A stretch of DNA of 64,000 bases. Origin: Rhodococcus sp. 06-235-1A (GTDB lineage Bacteria; Actinomycetota; Actinomycetes; Mycobacteriales; Mycobacteriaceae). The stretch is taken from contig NZ_NOYI01000016.1 in NCBI RefSeq assembly GCF_002258785.1, positions 60,457 to 124,456 of the forward strand, in the 5' to 3' direction. Both the position numbers and the translations under genes were made by a program. The notes beneath the pieces are model-generated. The model had not been told where the DNA came from. It worked only from the letters and a program-made list of their open reading frames with translations, and searched no databases. Below, in pieces: positions 34,986 through 43,734 of the stretch. Every line of letters begins with the position of its first letter. The first letter of the stretch is position 1.

Positions 34986-36289
34986 GCCTCCACGCCCAGG
35001 TCCCCACCCCGGCCACTCCAACCGTGCCGGTCGAATCAACCGACTCGGCAGGCATCGGCGTGTGGTTCCTCGACAACCTCACACAACCCGCAGCGACAGT
35101 CCTCGCCAGCCTCGGAATCATCGTCGCTGCACTCATCACCTTCGCCATCGGTCTACTCAGTCGCAGACAGCTCGACCGGCACCACAAAGCAACCCACACC
35201 CTCGCCGACACCCAAGCCCTCCGAGATCGCTTTACCGCCATCACCGGACAACTCGCCGACCCCGCACCCGCGATCCGCACCGCCGCCGTCTCCGCCCTTG
35301 AAGCCCTCGCCGACGACTGGCTCGACCGCGATAAGCCTCGCGAAACCCAGGTGTGCATCAACGTCCTCTGCGACTACCTCCGCACCCCCTACGAGACACC
35401 GACTCGAAACCCCCACCTACGCAAAGAGACCCGCCGAACCCACCACGAGAATCTCGACTACACCGATACCATCCGCGAATACCCCCACGACGACCTCGAC
35501 ACCCGCCACGCCATCACACGCACCATTGCCGCACACCTCCAACCCGAGCACGACCACTCATGGTCACCGTTCGACTACGACTTCACCGGGGCTTACCTTC
35601 ACGACACAGATCTCACCGGTGCGGTATTCGCTGGGAAAACCACCTTGTTCAATGAAGCGCGGTTCAGTGGCGACAACACCTCATTCTATGGTGCGCGGTT
35701 TGGCGGCGAGATCACCTCATTCGGTGGTGCGCGGTTTAGCGGCGAGATCACCTCATTCGGTGGTGCGCGGTTTAGCGGCGAGATCACTTCATTCTATGGT
35801 GCGACCTTCAGCGGCATCACCTCGTTCAGTGATGCGACGTTCAGCGGCAAGAACACCAAGAATGCCTCGTTCTATGGTGCGACGTTCAGTGGCGAGAACA
35901 CCATGTTCGATGGCGCGACGTTTAGCGTCGAGAACACCCTGTTCAGCCATGCTACGTTCAGCGGTGAGACCGCTATGTTCCATGAGGCGACGTTCAGTGG
36001 CGAGAACACCATGTTCGATGGTGCGACGTTTAGCGGCGAGAACACCATGTTCGATGGTGCGACGTTTAGCGGCGAGAACACTATCTTCGATGGGGTGACT
36101 TTTAGCAGCGATTACACCTCATTCAGTGGTGCGACGTTTAGCGGTGAATACACTTGGTTCGAGGATCCGAAATCATGGGTGGATGTGCGGGTGGATTGGG
36201 AACGTCACCCGCACAGCGTGTTCGGGCCGCTTCTGCCGGAACCGAAGTCTGTACATCCCCATGAATGGCCGCCCGTACCGAAGCCCTGA
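34982..36289 (+). CDS. Membrane-anchored pentapeptide-repeat protein, copy 2
   Basis: 435 residues. One or two N-terminal transmembrane segments (TVLASLGIIVAALITFAIGLL), then a helical region clearly homologous to copy 1 (AVSALEALADDWLDRD, CINVLCDYLRTPYETP, FDYDFTGAYLHDTDLTG). From about residue 215 there are about 14 repeats of the form TSFxGAxFSGEx, several nearly identical at the DNA level (35700-36100, unit about 36 bases), a sign of recent repeat expansion. The GTG start follows a TACTGT -10 by seven bases. Same likely fold and location as copy 1. Confidence 0.82.
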   Translation: MSLHAQVPTPATPTVPVESTDSAGIGVWFLDNLTQPAATVLASLGIIVAALITFAIGLLSRRQLDRHHKATHTLADTQALRDRFTAITGQLADPAPAIRTAAVSALEALADDWLDRDKPRETQVCINVLCDYLRTPYETPTRNPHLRKETRRTHHENLDYTDTIREYPHDDLDTRHAITRTIAAHLQPEHDHSWSPFDYDFTGAYLHDTDLTGAVFAGKTTLFNEARFSGDNTSFYGARFGGEITSFGGARFSGEITSFGGARFSGEITSFYGATFSGITSFSDATFSGKNTKNASFYGATFSGENTMFDGATFSVENTLFSHATFSGETAMFHEATFSGENTMFDGATFSGENTMFDGATFSGENTIFDGVTFSSDYTSFSGATFSGEYTWFEDPKSWVDVRVDWERHPHSVFGPLLPEPKSVHPHEWPPVPKP

Positions 36290-36329
36290 CAGGGCAGGTG
36301 CTGCCGCGGCACCGAGCGTGGTTGGTCTC

Positions 36330-36741
36330 CGTCGCTCCCGCACAGTCGTCTGCGAGCTCCACGAGCGGGAGGTGGTCACCGCCTGGCGTCGACGAGCTGG
36401 CGTGCATTCCGCCTGGCGGCGGTGCCGGCCACCCTGCGGGCGTCCCCTGGATTGAACTCCGCTTCGCTCCGCACTCAAAAGAGCGAAGGACGTTTTTTCA
36501 CTCGGTTCTGGCTACCGGCGAGTATTCATCACCCGTGACCTCCGCATCAACCGCCGGCGTCCGCTGCGCTCCCGGCCCAAGGGCTCCGAAAACTTTTCAA
36601 AACGCCTTCGGCTGAAAACTTTTCGGACCGACCCTTGACGCTCCGGCCCCGTGCGCTGACTTCTCTCCTCACGCCAGAAACGGCGAAAAAACGTGGCAGG
36701 GCAACAAGGTCCGGCCACCAGTTGAGAAGGGACGTAGCGAC
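36330..36741 (+). repeat. Non-coding spacer, copy 2 of the duplicated sequence
   Basis: Counterpart of 33240-33633. It has a better hairpin: CCGAAAACTTTTC (about 36586) and GAAAACTTTTCGG (about 36614) around AAAACGCCTTCGGCT. Shared blocks continue to CTCCGGCCCC near 36650. No conserved reading frame. Confidence 0.7.
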
Positions 36742-37029
36742 ATGCACGACACCATCACAGGACCGAGGACGGTGGGACTGCACACCGCGATCATGGCCGC
36801 GATCGGTCAGGTACCGGGACAGGTCAAGACTCACGCACTCGCGCAGGTCACCGCCTACACCGAGCAGGTCAACCGGGCCGCTGCGGACGCGAACTCGACC
36901 ACCGTCGACGCGCACCTCGAGCGGGCCGCGTTCTGGGCGTGCACCGCACGCGAACGCGGAGCCAGCGAGGCCGAGATCCACGCCGCACGGCTCGCAGGCC
37001 ACCACCACGTGGCCACCGCCCAGCAGTAA
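36742..37029 (+). CDS. Small helical protein, unknown
   Basis: 95 residues, helical (TALAQVTAYTEQVNRAAAD-like register, then FWACTARERGASEAEIHAAR). GAAGGGACG precedes the ATG. It lies 100 bases before the ParB-like gene and after the second copy of the non-coding repeat. No family recognised. Confidence 0.55.
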   Translation: MHDTITGPRTVGLHTAIMAAIGQVPGQVKTHALAQVTAYTEQVNRAAADANSTTVDAHLERAAFWACTARERGASEAEIHAARLAGHHHVATAQQ

Positions 37030-37129
37030 ACCCCCAGGGTCACACCGGCCCCGGAAACGAAGAAACACCGGACAGTTCCTACCTGCCCGGTGTCTCCAAC
37101 CGAAGAATCTACCAGGGAGAGACACCGCC

Positions 37130-38848
37130 ATGACCGCAAGCATCGAAACCACCACCGCCGCAACCGAAGCCCCCACTACTGGCACCACGCCGGTCGTGGG
37201 GGCGGGCGAGGAGTACGCCCGCCTGCACCCCACTGCCCTCGAGGTCGGACCGAACGTCCGCGACGAGGTCGACACCGAGTCGGCCAAGTTCCGCGCGGTC
37301 GTCGCCTCCATCATCGAGCTCGGTGTCCTGGTGCCGATCCTCGCGCGCCGCGACGGTGACCTTGTCGTCGTCATCGATGGACAGGTTCGTACCCTCGCCG
37401 CGATCGAAGCCGGTGTCGAGAGCGTGCCGGTACTGATCCGGACCGCCGCGAGCAAGGCCAAGGATCGAGAAATCGAACGTCTCACCAAGCAGGTGAACAC
37501 CAACGACTGCCGCATCGCGCTCACCGACGGCCAACGCACCAAGGCCGTGACCGACATGCTCGATCTCGGTGTCTCTGTCACCAAGATCGCCAAGGCGTTG
37601 CACTACGACAATCGGGAGACCGCGAAAACCGCAGGTACAGCGGGCCGCTCGCAGACCGCCCGCGCGGCCCTCGACGCCGGGCAGCTCACCCTCGACCAGG
37701 CCGCGATCGTCGCGGAGTTCGACGCCGAAGGCGACGCCGCCGCCGTCGAGAAGCTCCTGGGAGCGCGGTACGACTTCCGGTGGACCGCGCAGCGTTTGCT
37801 CAACGACCGCGCCGAGCGCAAAGCCCGCGCCGAGGCAGGCATCCCCTACGCCGAACGAGGGTTCACCCTCCTCGAGGAAGAACCGGCCTACGGCGACCCG
37901 TACCTGCGCGCAGACGATCTGGTGACCGCCGACGGTGGCCCAGTGACCGACGCCGTGATTGACGGCGCAGCGGGGCACTGGGCGGTGTGGCTGTCGAAGG
38001 AAGAGCGATACACCCTCACCGCCACAGGCGAAATTATCGAAGAGGACAGCATCGACTGGGACACCGAGGACGACCTGTCAGCAGAGCCCGAGGCCGGACT
38101 GCACCACCACAAGGACATCGGAACCGTCGAGGTCTGGGTGCCGGAATACTTCACCGCAGACCCCGACGCCGCTGGTGTGAAGCCAGGGCCGATCCTCGCG
38201 GCTGCGTTGGCCGCACCCGCCGGTGACGTTGACCCCGCCGACGCCGAGGCAGTCGCCCAGGCGGCCGAGCAGAAGCGACTCGCCGCCGAGGCGGCAGCGA
38301 AGGAAGCCGAGAGGGCCGTGCGGCGGCGCACCAAGGCGCTCAACGTTGCGTCACTCGCTGCGACCGTGGTCCGCAAGGAGTTCCTGTCGAAGTTCCTCAC
38401 CGGCAAGACCCTGCCGAAGGGTGCCGCGAAGTGGATCACCGACACCCTCGTCGAAGAGCCTGGACTGCTTACCCAGAACAAGGCGTCGCAGTACCTCGCG
38501 GAGCTGCTCGGAGTCACGGTGGCCGAGCCGACGACCACCGTCTACGGCGATTGGAAAGAACGCGCCGCACGCGATGCGCTGGCACCGGTGATCGACAAGG
38601 CCAACGACACCCGCGCGCAGGTCATCCTGCTCGCCCAGATCCTCGCCGCCTACGAAGCTCGTATGAGCGGGACCGGCAAAGACTGGTGGAAGCGCAGCGG
38701 CTACGGCAACCAGGACAACTACCTGGACCTGCTGGTCGAGCACGGCTACGACCTGACCCCGGTCGAGCAGGTCGCAGCCGGAACGCTCACCCCCGAGCAG
38801 GGCTACGCCGCACTGACCGCCCCCAGCGAGGAGAGCATCACCGACTAG
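37130..38848 (+). CDS. ParB/Srx-domain plasmid protein
   Basis: 572 residues from the ATG at 37130 (AGGGAGAGACACC upstream). Residues 25-120 form a ParB-like nuclease/CTPase fold: LEVGPNVRDEVD, VASIIELGVLVPILARRDG, LVVVIDGQVRTLAAIEAG. Residues 130-200 form the HTH (MLDLGVSVTKIAKALHYDNR, LDAGQLTLDQAAIVAEF). The C-terminal half is Ala/Glu-rich, then a helical domain. ParB-type proteins with this long C-terminus are common on actinobacterial plasmids. It may bind a centromere or act as a regulator; a ParA is not adjacent, so direct partition function is uncertain. Confidence 0.8.
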   Translation: MTASIETTTAATEAPTTGTTPVVGAGEEYARLHPTALEVGPNVRDEVDTESAKFRAVVASIIELGVLVPILARRDGDLVVVIDGQVRTLAAIEAGVESVPVLIRTAASKAKDREIERLTKQVNTNDCRIALTDGQRTKAVTDMLDLGVSVTKIAKALHYDNRETAKTAGTAGRSQTARAALDAGQLTLDQAAIVAEFDAEGDAAAVEKLLGARYDFRWTAQRLLNDRAERKARAEAGIPYAERGFTLLEEEPAYGDPYLRADDLVTADGGPVTDAVIDGAAGHWAVWLSKEERYTLTATGEIIEEDSIDWDTEDDLSAEPEAGLHHHKDIGTVEVWVPEYFTADPDAAGVKPGPILAAALAAPAGDVDPADAEAVAQAAEQKRLAAEAAAKEAERAVRRRTKALNVASLAATVVRKEFLSKFLTGKTLPKGAAKWITDTLVEEPGLLTQNKASQYLAELLGVTVAEPTTTVYGDWKERAARDALAPVIDKANDTRAQVILLAQILAAYEARMSGTGKDWWKRSGYGNQDNYLDLLVEHGYDLTPVEQVAAGTLTPEQGYAALTAPSEESITD

Positions 38849-38857
38849 GAACCGGAA

Positions 38858-38893
38858 CCGGTGGCGGGGTACCTCTACGGTGCCCGCCACCGG
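38858..38893 (+). terminator. Hairpin terminator of the ParB-like gene
   Basis: CCGGTGGCGGG (38858-38868) and its exact complement (38883-38893) around a 14-base loop, ten bases after the stop. Confidence 0.7.
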
Positions 38894-38939
38894 CGGCTCG
38901 GCGTCCCCGGCCTCGGGTCGAGGGGGCCTGCGGCAGCCC

Positions 38940-39167
38940 CGTTATCTTCTTTCCACCCTCGTGACCTGCGGGGGTGGGTCGTCTGCTCCGGTATGGCTTC
39001 GGCAGCCCGGACGGAACGCACGTCTACTCGAGTGTTGCCGCCGGAGCAGAGGGCGTCGGATCACCGCTGATAGAGGCGTGGCCGAACGAGGGAGCACGGC
39101 CTGCATAACGTGAGTGCCGGGAACCGATGCCAGGACCGCACACGAAAATTGTTGAAGCGGAGGGTGA
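38940..39167 (+). ncRNA. Candidate IS110 bridge-RNA region (left non-coding end)
   Basis: About 230 bases without a gene lie before the IS110 transposase. IS110 elements of this class encode a structured bridge RNA here that selects donor and target. A long-range stem CTGCTCCGG (about 38981) with CCGGAGCAG (about 39041) encloses about 50 bases. The exact element end and the guide loops were not located. Inference from family knowledge plus one visible stem. Confidence 0.4.
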
Positions 39168-40385
39168 ATGGACAAGAAGAACTATGACATCTACTGCGGT
39201 ATCGATGTCGGCAAGAGCGCCCATCACGCGTTCGCGCTCACCACAGACGGACGACGGATCCTCAGCCGCGATCTGCCGCAGGACGAAGCGATGCTCCGCG
39301 CATTGTTCGGCGAGCTCGCGGAACACGGGTCGGTGCTGATGGTGGTCGATCAACCCCGCAACATCGGGGCACTGCCGATCGCAGTGGCCCGCGACAGTGG
39401 CATCGACGTCGCCTACCTCCCCGGCCTGCGGATGCGACGGATCGCGGCACTGTATCCGGGCCAGGCGAAAACCGATGCTCGCGATGCGTTCATCATCGCC
39501 GACGCCGCACGCACTCTGCCCGACACCTTGCTGCCGGTCACCCAGGACGACGACATCGTCGAAGGCCTGCGGATGCTCGCCGGGTTCGACGCGGACCTGG
39601 CGACCGAGGAGAACCGTCTCTCGAGCCGCATCCGGTCGGTGCTGCTCTCGGTGCACCCCGCCCTCGAACGCACGATCGGCAAGCATCTGTACCGGCCCGT
39701 CGCCCTGACACTGCTTGCCGAGTTCGGGGGACCGGCTGGGTTCGCAGCAGCAAACCCGGCGGCACTGCGACGGGTCGCGAAGCGGTCGGCACCGCGCATC
39801 GGGGACCAGATCGCGGAGTCGATCCTCGCCGCACTTGCCGAGCAGACCGTGATCGTGCCGGGGGCGGAGAAATCGAACTTCGTACTGAAAACCCTTGCGC
39901 GGCAGCTGAGCGAGGTACGTCGTGCCCGCGCCGAACTCGAGGAGCAATTCGAGTTGGAACTGAACAAACACCCAGCTGGGCCGATCCTGACCTCGATGCC
40001 GGGTGTCGGCGTTCGGATCGCCGCCACCATGTTGGTCGAGATTGTCGATATCGAGCGGTTCGATAGTGCTGGCAACCTCGCCGCCTACGCCGGCGTCGCA
40101 CCCCGTACGCACCGCTCCGGGACATCGATCCGAGGTGAGCATCGACAACGCGGTGGGAACTCCAGACTCAAACGTGCACTGTATCTTTCGGCGTTCGCCT
40201 CTCTGCGTGAACCAGTGTCCCGTGAGTACTACGACCGCAAACGAGCAGAAGGGAAAGACCATCGATCGGCCTTGGTGTGTCTGGCCAGGCGACGCACGAA
40301 CGTGCTCTACACGATGCTGAAGTCGGGATCGGAGTACGAGCGCCGGAAAACCCGAACAGACCGAATGGCAGACGCTGCCGCGTAG
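39168..40385 (+). CDS. IS110-family transposase (DEDD/Tnp_20 recombinase)
   Basis: 405 residues. The N-terminal RuvC-like DEDD domain has YCGIDVGKSAHHAF (first Asp), MVVDQPRNIGALP and KTDARDAFIIADAART (last Asp). The C-terminal Transposase_20 domain has LTSMPGVGVRIAATML and FDSAGNLAAYAGVAPRTHRSG, where the Ser of the second motif is the likely nucleophile. AGGGTGA precedes the ATG. It looks intact. It is not accompanied by inverted ends, as usual for the family, so the element limits are not defined. Confidence 0.92.
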   Translation: MDKKNYDIYCGIDVGKSAHHAFALTTDGRRILSRDLPQDEAMLRALFGELAEHGSVLMVVDQPRNIGALPIAVARDSGIDVAYLPGLRMRRIAALYPGQAKTDARDAFIIADAARTLPDTLLPVTQDDDIVEGLRMLAGFDADLATEENRLSSRIRSVLLSVHPALERTIGKHLYRPVALTLLAEFGGPAGFAAANPAALRRVAKRSAPRIGDQIAESILAALAEQTVIVPGAEKSNFVLKTLARQLSEVRRARAELEEQFELELNKHPAGPILTSMPGVGVRIAATMLVEIVDIERFDSAGNLAAYAGVAPRTHRSGTSIRGEHRQRGGNSRLKRALYLSAFASLREPVSREYYDRKRAEGKDHRSALVCLARRRTNVLYTMLKSGSEYERRKTRTDRMADAAA

Positions 40386-40407
40386 TTCCTCGCCCATAGC
40401 CGATGAG

Positions 40408-40440
40408 CAGCGGCACAAAACACGTCGGTTTGTGCCGCTG
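40408..40440. terminator. 12-bp perfect hairpin between convergent genes
   Basis: CAGCGGCACAAA (40408-40419) and its exact complement (40429-40440) around nine bases. It lies between the transposase stop (40385) and the stop of the convergent BenE-like gene (40445), so it can act in both directions. Confidence 0.75.
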
Positions 40441-40444
40441 GACG

Positions 40445-41716
40445 TCATCGAAATGTTGGTGGCGTTGAACGCGGTGTCGCCGGGTGTGCTCCCGCAGTCC
40501 CAGACAGTAGGAAGCGCGCAACGAGCCCGGCCACGAGCGCCCAGAAAGCCGCGCTGACTCCGATGATGACCGTGCCGGACGCGGCGGTAGCGAAGGTGAT
40601 GACGGCGGGCATGCGGGTGACCGGGTCAGCAAGAGCGGCTGTCAGTGACGCGGCGAGAGTGCCGAGCAGGGCGAGTCCGGCGACCGCAGCGACGACGCCG
40701 ACGGGGGCCAGCGCGACGAGTGTGCCGAACGAGGCTGACGCCACGCCGAGCACGATCAGGACCATCCCCGCTGTCAGACTGGCGATCCACCGGCGTGAGC
40801 GGTCCTCACCCGCCTCCGGTCCAGCCGCGAGGGCGGCGCTGATCGCGGCGAGGTTTATTGCATGCCCACCGGCGGTCGCGCCGAGCAGGGTGCCTACGCC
40901 GGTGACAATCATCGAGCGCCGCCAGGGAACCTGGTAACCGAGACCGGCCATGACTGCGACGCCGGGGACGTTCTGCGAGGCCATGGTGACCAGGAATAGT
41001 GGCAGCGCGATCCCGACGACGCCAGCGACGGTAAGAGTCGGTGCGGTCAGGTCGATCCGGGGCACGAGGTTCGCCGGGTCGACCGCGGTTTTGCCGGTCG
41101 CCAGTGTGACGCCGATGACGACCGCGGCGGCGAGAAAGGCCAGGGGCGCCGCCCACCGGGGTGCGAACCGCAGGGCGACAAGCCAGAGGCCGATGACCGG
41201 GGCGACGGCGAGCGGGTTTGCCGCTAGGCCGGTGATCGGGCCGAGACAGAGCTGCAGCAGGACTCCAGCGAGCATGGCCTGGGCGAGCGAGGTGGGAATA
41301 CGAGTGACGAGCCCGGCGAGCTGGGGGACGAGCCCGGTGAGCACAATCAGCACGCCGGTGACGAGGAACGCCCCGACTGCAGCAGGCCAGCCGCCATCGA
41401 CGGTGCCGGTGGTCGCGAGCAGCGCCGCACCGGGCGTCGACCAGGCTGCGGTGATTGGCAACCGGGTGCGCCAGGAAAGCACGATGCAGGCCAGGCCCAT
41501 CGTGACGCTGACAGCAAGCAGTCCACTAGCGGCTTGATCGCGGTTCGCGCCGACAGCGGTAAGTCCGCTCAGGACGACGACGAACGCGCTGCTGAACCCG
41601 ACCAGAGCCGAGACCACGCCCGCCGTGATCGGTGGTAGCAGCCCACCCGTCGTGCGGGCAGCGGGTCCGGCTTGTCCATGTGCGTCGGCGGTGTTGGGCG
41701 GTGGGGTATGGCTCAT
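40445..41716 (-). CDS. BenE-family benzoate/proton symporter-like transporter
   Basis: 423 residues with 11-12 membrane segments. The N-terminal core GVVSALVGFSSAFVVVLSGL and the motif TAAWSTPGAALLATTG, plus LFLVTMASQNVPGVAVMAGLGY, match the BenE family, which imports benzoate and related aromatic acids with protons. It stands alone with no catabolic genes nearby, so the substrate is uncertain. The 345 bases upstream (41717-42061) show no gene. The higher GC third positions than the flanking genes suggest separate acquisition. Confidence 0.85.
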   Translation of the reverse strand: MSHTPPPNTADAHGQAGPAARTTGGLLPPITAGVVSALVGFSSAFVVVLSGLTAVGANRDQAASGLLAVSVTMGLACIVLSWRTRLPITAAWSTPGAALLATTGTVDGGWPAAVGAFLVTGVLIVLTGLVPQLAGLVTRIPTSLAQAMLAGVLLQLCLGPITGLAANPLAVAPVIGLWLVALRFAPRWAAPLAFLAAAVVIGVTLATGKTAVDPANLVPRIDLTAPTLTVAGVVGIALPLFLVTMASQNVPGVAVMAGLGYQVPWRRSMIVTGVGTLLGATAGGHAINLAAISAALAAGPEAGEDRSRRWIASLTAGMVLIVLGVASASFGTLVALAPVGVVAAVAGLALLGTLAASLTAALADPVTRMPAVITFATAASGTVIIGVSAAFWALVAGLVARFLLSGTAGAHPATPRSTPPTFR

Positions 41717-42061
41717 GGCGCTCCTCGGCTCGGGGGAAGCCCAGGCGCGCGGCGAACGCCATCAGGCGAGACCGCTCCCCGATGGTGACCCATCCGTAGC
41801 GCCAGTTACGGTCCGGGGAAAGGATAGCGCGGAACGCGGACCTTCTTGAGAGTCCGAACCGCTCTCGCGCGAAGTCGAACGGATCAGCGCGCCCGCCGCG
41901 TGCAGCCCTCGCGCGCGGACGGGGATTCTCACGCCTCAGTTTGCTGGATACTCCTTTAAAAGCGCCGCTGTAGCGGTAGAGCGGTGATGGGTGAGATCAC
42001 TGAGTTGCAGACGTCGAATTCACAGCCTCATGGCGCGATTGAAAGTCAAAGGATGTAGGTC

Positions 42062-42658
42062 TTGACTGACGACACAGAACTACAGACGCGGGCTCGACCG
42101 GGTTTCGGCACCGCGTTTGCGGCGGCTGCGTTCCTCTTACTTCTTGCGGGGAACCGATTCGAATGGTGGGACTATCGCTCGCCGTGGAACCTCTTCCTCG
42201 ACCTGGTGATCGTGTGGGCAGCGGTGGCCGGCCTCATCGTTGTCGGCGTGGTGTGGATTTACCGCCTGTACAGCTACCGCAAGAATTGTCGGCGGTGGCC
42301 ATGGCCGAGTATCATTGCGCCTGTCACGGTCTTGGTTGCTGCTGTTGCCTTCGTTGTGATCGAACTACCGGTGGACCGTGACTTCGAGCGCGCCAGAACG
42401 CAGATGGAGGACCTGGCCATATCGATGCTCGACGAGGGCAATCAGCGGCTCGTGTCGATCGAAATCAGCGGGGTGTCGTTCTCGACGGTGTATGTCGCAG
42501 ATAACAACTGCGTGTACTTCGTAGATGGCAAACGCAGTAGCACCCTTTCCCGAACCGGGTGGCTCTACACCGTTCGGTGCACTCCAAATCCGAACAACTT
42601 CCGTGGGCGCGAGGAGTTAGCGCCTGACTGGTTTGCTTACCGGCAACGAGGATCATGA
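42062..42658 (+). CDS. Three-TM membrane protein, copy 1
   Basis: 198 residues from a TTG (AAAGGATGTAGG lies upstream). Three hydrophobic segments (TAFAAAAFLLLLAGN, LFLDLVIVWAAVAGLIVVGVV, IIAPVTVLVAAVAFVVIEL) are followed by an external or cytoplasmic domain of about 90 residues ending DWFAYRQRGS. The layout and motifs (VSIEISGVSFSTVYVADNNCVYF, then GWLYT) match the protein at 43060, so the two are paralogues. No family recognised. Confidence 0.65.
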   Translation: MTDDTELQTRARPGFGTAFAAAAFLLLLAGNRFEWWDYRSPWNLFLDLVIVWAAVAGLIVVGVVWIYRLYSYRKNCRRWPWPSIIAPVTVLVAAVAFVVIELPVDRDFERARTQMEDLAISMLDEGNQRLVSIEISGVSFSTVYVADNNCVYFVDGKRSSTLSRTGWLYTVRCTPNPNNFRGREELAPDWFAYRQRGS

Positions 42659-42851
42659 ACTGGATCCCACAAGAATCGCCGCTCCGTAGTCCGGTCCACA
42701 GATCCGTGGTGTCTCGCTCGTTCCACTCCGATTCCCATACTCGTGAGTCCGGCGTCGGTGCTGCCAAAGCCCGTTCGGCTAGTCGGTCGAGTAGCTGATC
42801 AATCCTGTCCAACAGCACCTCAGCGAGCCTATCGAGTACACGATCGGACAC
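42465..42851 (-). pseudogene. Small protein, degraded paralogue of the gene at 43735
   Basis: The first about 50 residues from a GTG (MSDRVLDRLAEVLLDRIDQL, then ALAAPTPDSRVWESEWNERDT) are clearly homologous to the minus-strand protein at 43735-44103, including upstream DNA with a TACAGT -10-like site. Codons upstream of the GTG still match (ESDVVGAFP) but lack a start. The rest differs and overlaps the convergent membrane-protein gene by 194 bases. This suggests a decayed copy; translation is doubtful. Confidence 0.4.
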
Positions 42852-43059
42852 CGGGAACGCCCCGACAACGTCACTCTCGCCCCCATGACACTGTAGAGAA
42901 GGGCACCGACAGTTCCCGGTGTCCTAATCTGGGAATTGCATAGGAGATGGAAGCACTCGAGATCGGCCGTGCCACCGGGTTCGAGCTTGAACGGGTCTCG
43001 AACCTCGACTCTGCCCGCGGCGAGGGTGACCGCAGCGCTGTGACCGATACCCTGACGCG

Positions 43060-43695
43060 ATGGCGAGAATGAAATCGCTCGACGGTTGGGTGCATCAGCA
43101 GCTCACGGGCGAGCCGACACGGTCGAAGCCACCCGGTCCAATACTGCTGACCTTCGTGACAGCCGCCGTTGCGGTATGGGTCTGCGTCAAACGAAATTGG
43201 TGGCCGTCTCCGTTCGGCGCACACACCTGGGCCGACCCACTGCTGGCCCATCTACTCGTCCTTGCTGTTTTGGCTGTCACCGGCCTGGTGTGGGCTATCC
43301 GAACCCTCTACGTGCTCGGCCGCGACCGACGTTGGTCCTGGTGGATACTTCCTGCGCCCGTCCTCGTCATAGTCGCCTTTGCGTTCGTGGTGTGGGGGCC
43401 AGCTACGACCTTCCTCGACAAGCGCAGCGAGTTCGAGGCCATCGCCGTCGACATCCGGGAGAACCCCGGCACGTCCCGCGAGGAGTTCGAGATCGGACCT
43501 TTCGATATCAGTAGCGCGCGAGGCGTCTCCTCAGGAGAGGTCTACTTCGTCGACAATTCAACCGTCTTCTTCGGCTTTACGAGCGGATGGGTCTATTCGC
43601 CTGATCGCGAACCGGGCGGCCTCAACAATGCTGATTTCTCCCCGACTCACCTCGACGGCCCCTGGTACCGATACGAATCGGTGTACCGAGACTGA
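43060..43695 (+). CDS. Three-TM membrane protein, copy 2
   Basis: 211 residues. Three hydrophobic segments (ILLTFVTAAVAVWVCV, LLAHLLVLAVLAVTGLVWAI, WWILPAPVLVIVAFAFVVW) and a C-terminal domain with FEIGPFDISSARGVSSGEVYF, FGFTSGWVYS and PWYRYESVYRD. It parallels the protein at 42062 segment by segment. The gene is convergent with the small minus-strand gene at 43735, the same arrangement as at 42062/42465. Function unknown. Confidence 0.68.
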   Translation: MARMKSLDGWVHQQLTGEPTRSKPPGPILLTFVTAAVAVWVCVKRNWWPSPFGAHTWADPLLAHLLVLAVLAVTGLVWAIRTLYVLGRDRRWSWWILPAPVLVIVAFAFVVWGPATTFLDKRSEFEAIAVDIRENPGTSREEFEIGPFDISSARGVSSGEVYFVDNSTVFFGFTSGWVYSPDREPGGLNNADFSPTHLDGPWYRYESVYRD

Positions 43696-43734
43696 TCTGC
43701 CGCATTCTGAAGTGGGAGGGTACGACGGGAATCG

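Noticed and set aside
35298..36098. Long Ser/Arg-rich and Asn/Leu-rich frames over the pentapeptide gene
   Set aside because: They arise from the DNA repeats of the pentapeptide gene read in other frames and on the other strand.
35700..36100. CRISPR-like array
   Set aside because: The regular repeats are in-frame codons of the pentapeptide protein with no unique spacers; no cas genes are present anywhere in the window.
31704..36289. Qnr-type gyrase-protection proteins
   Set aside because: The repeats are preceded by membrane segments and a large helical domain, unlike Qnr or MfpA; no basis for a quinolone role.
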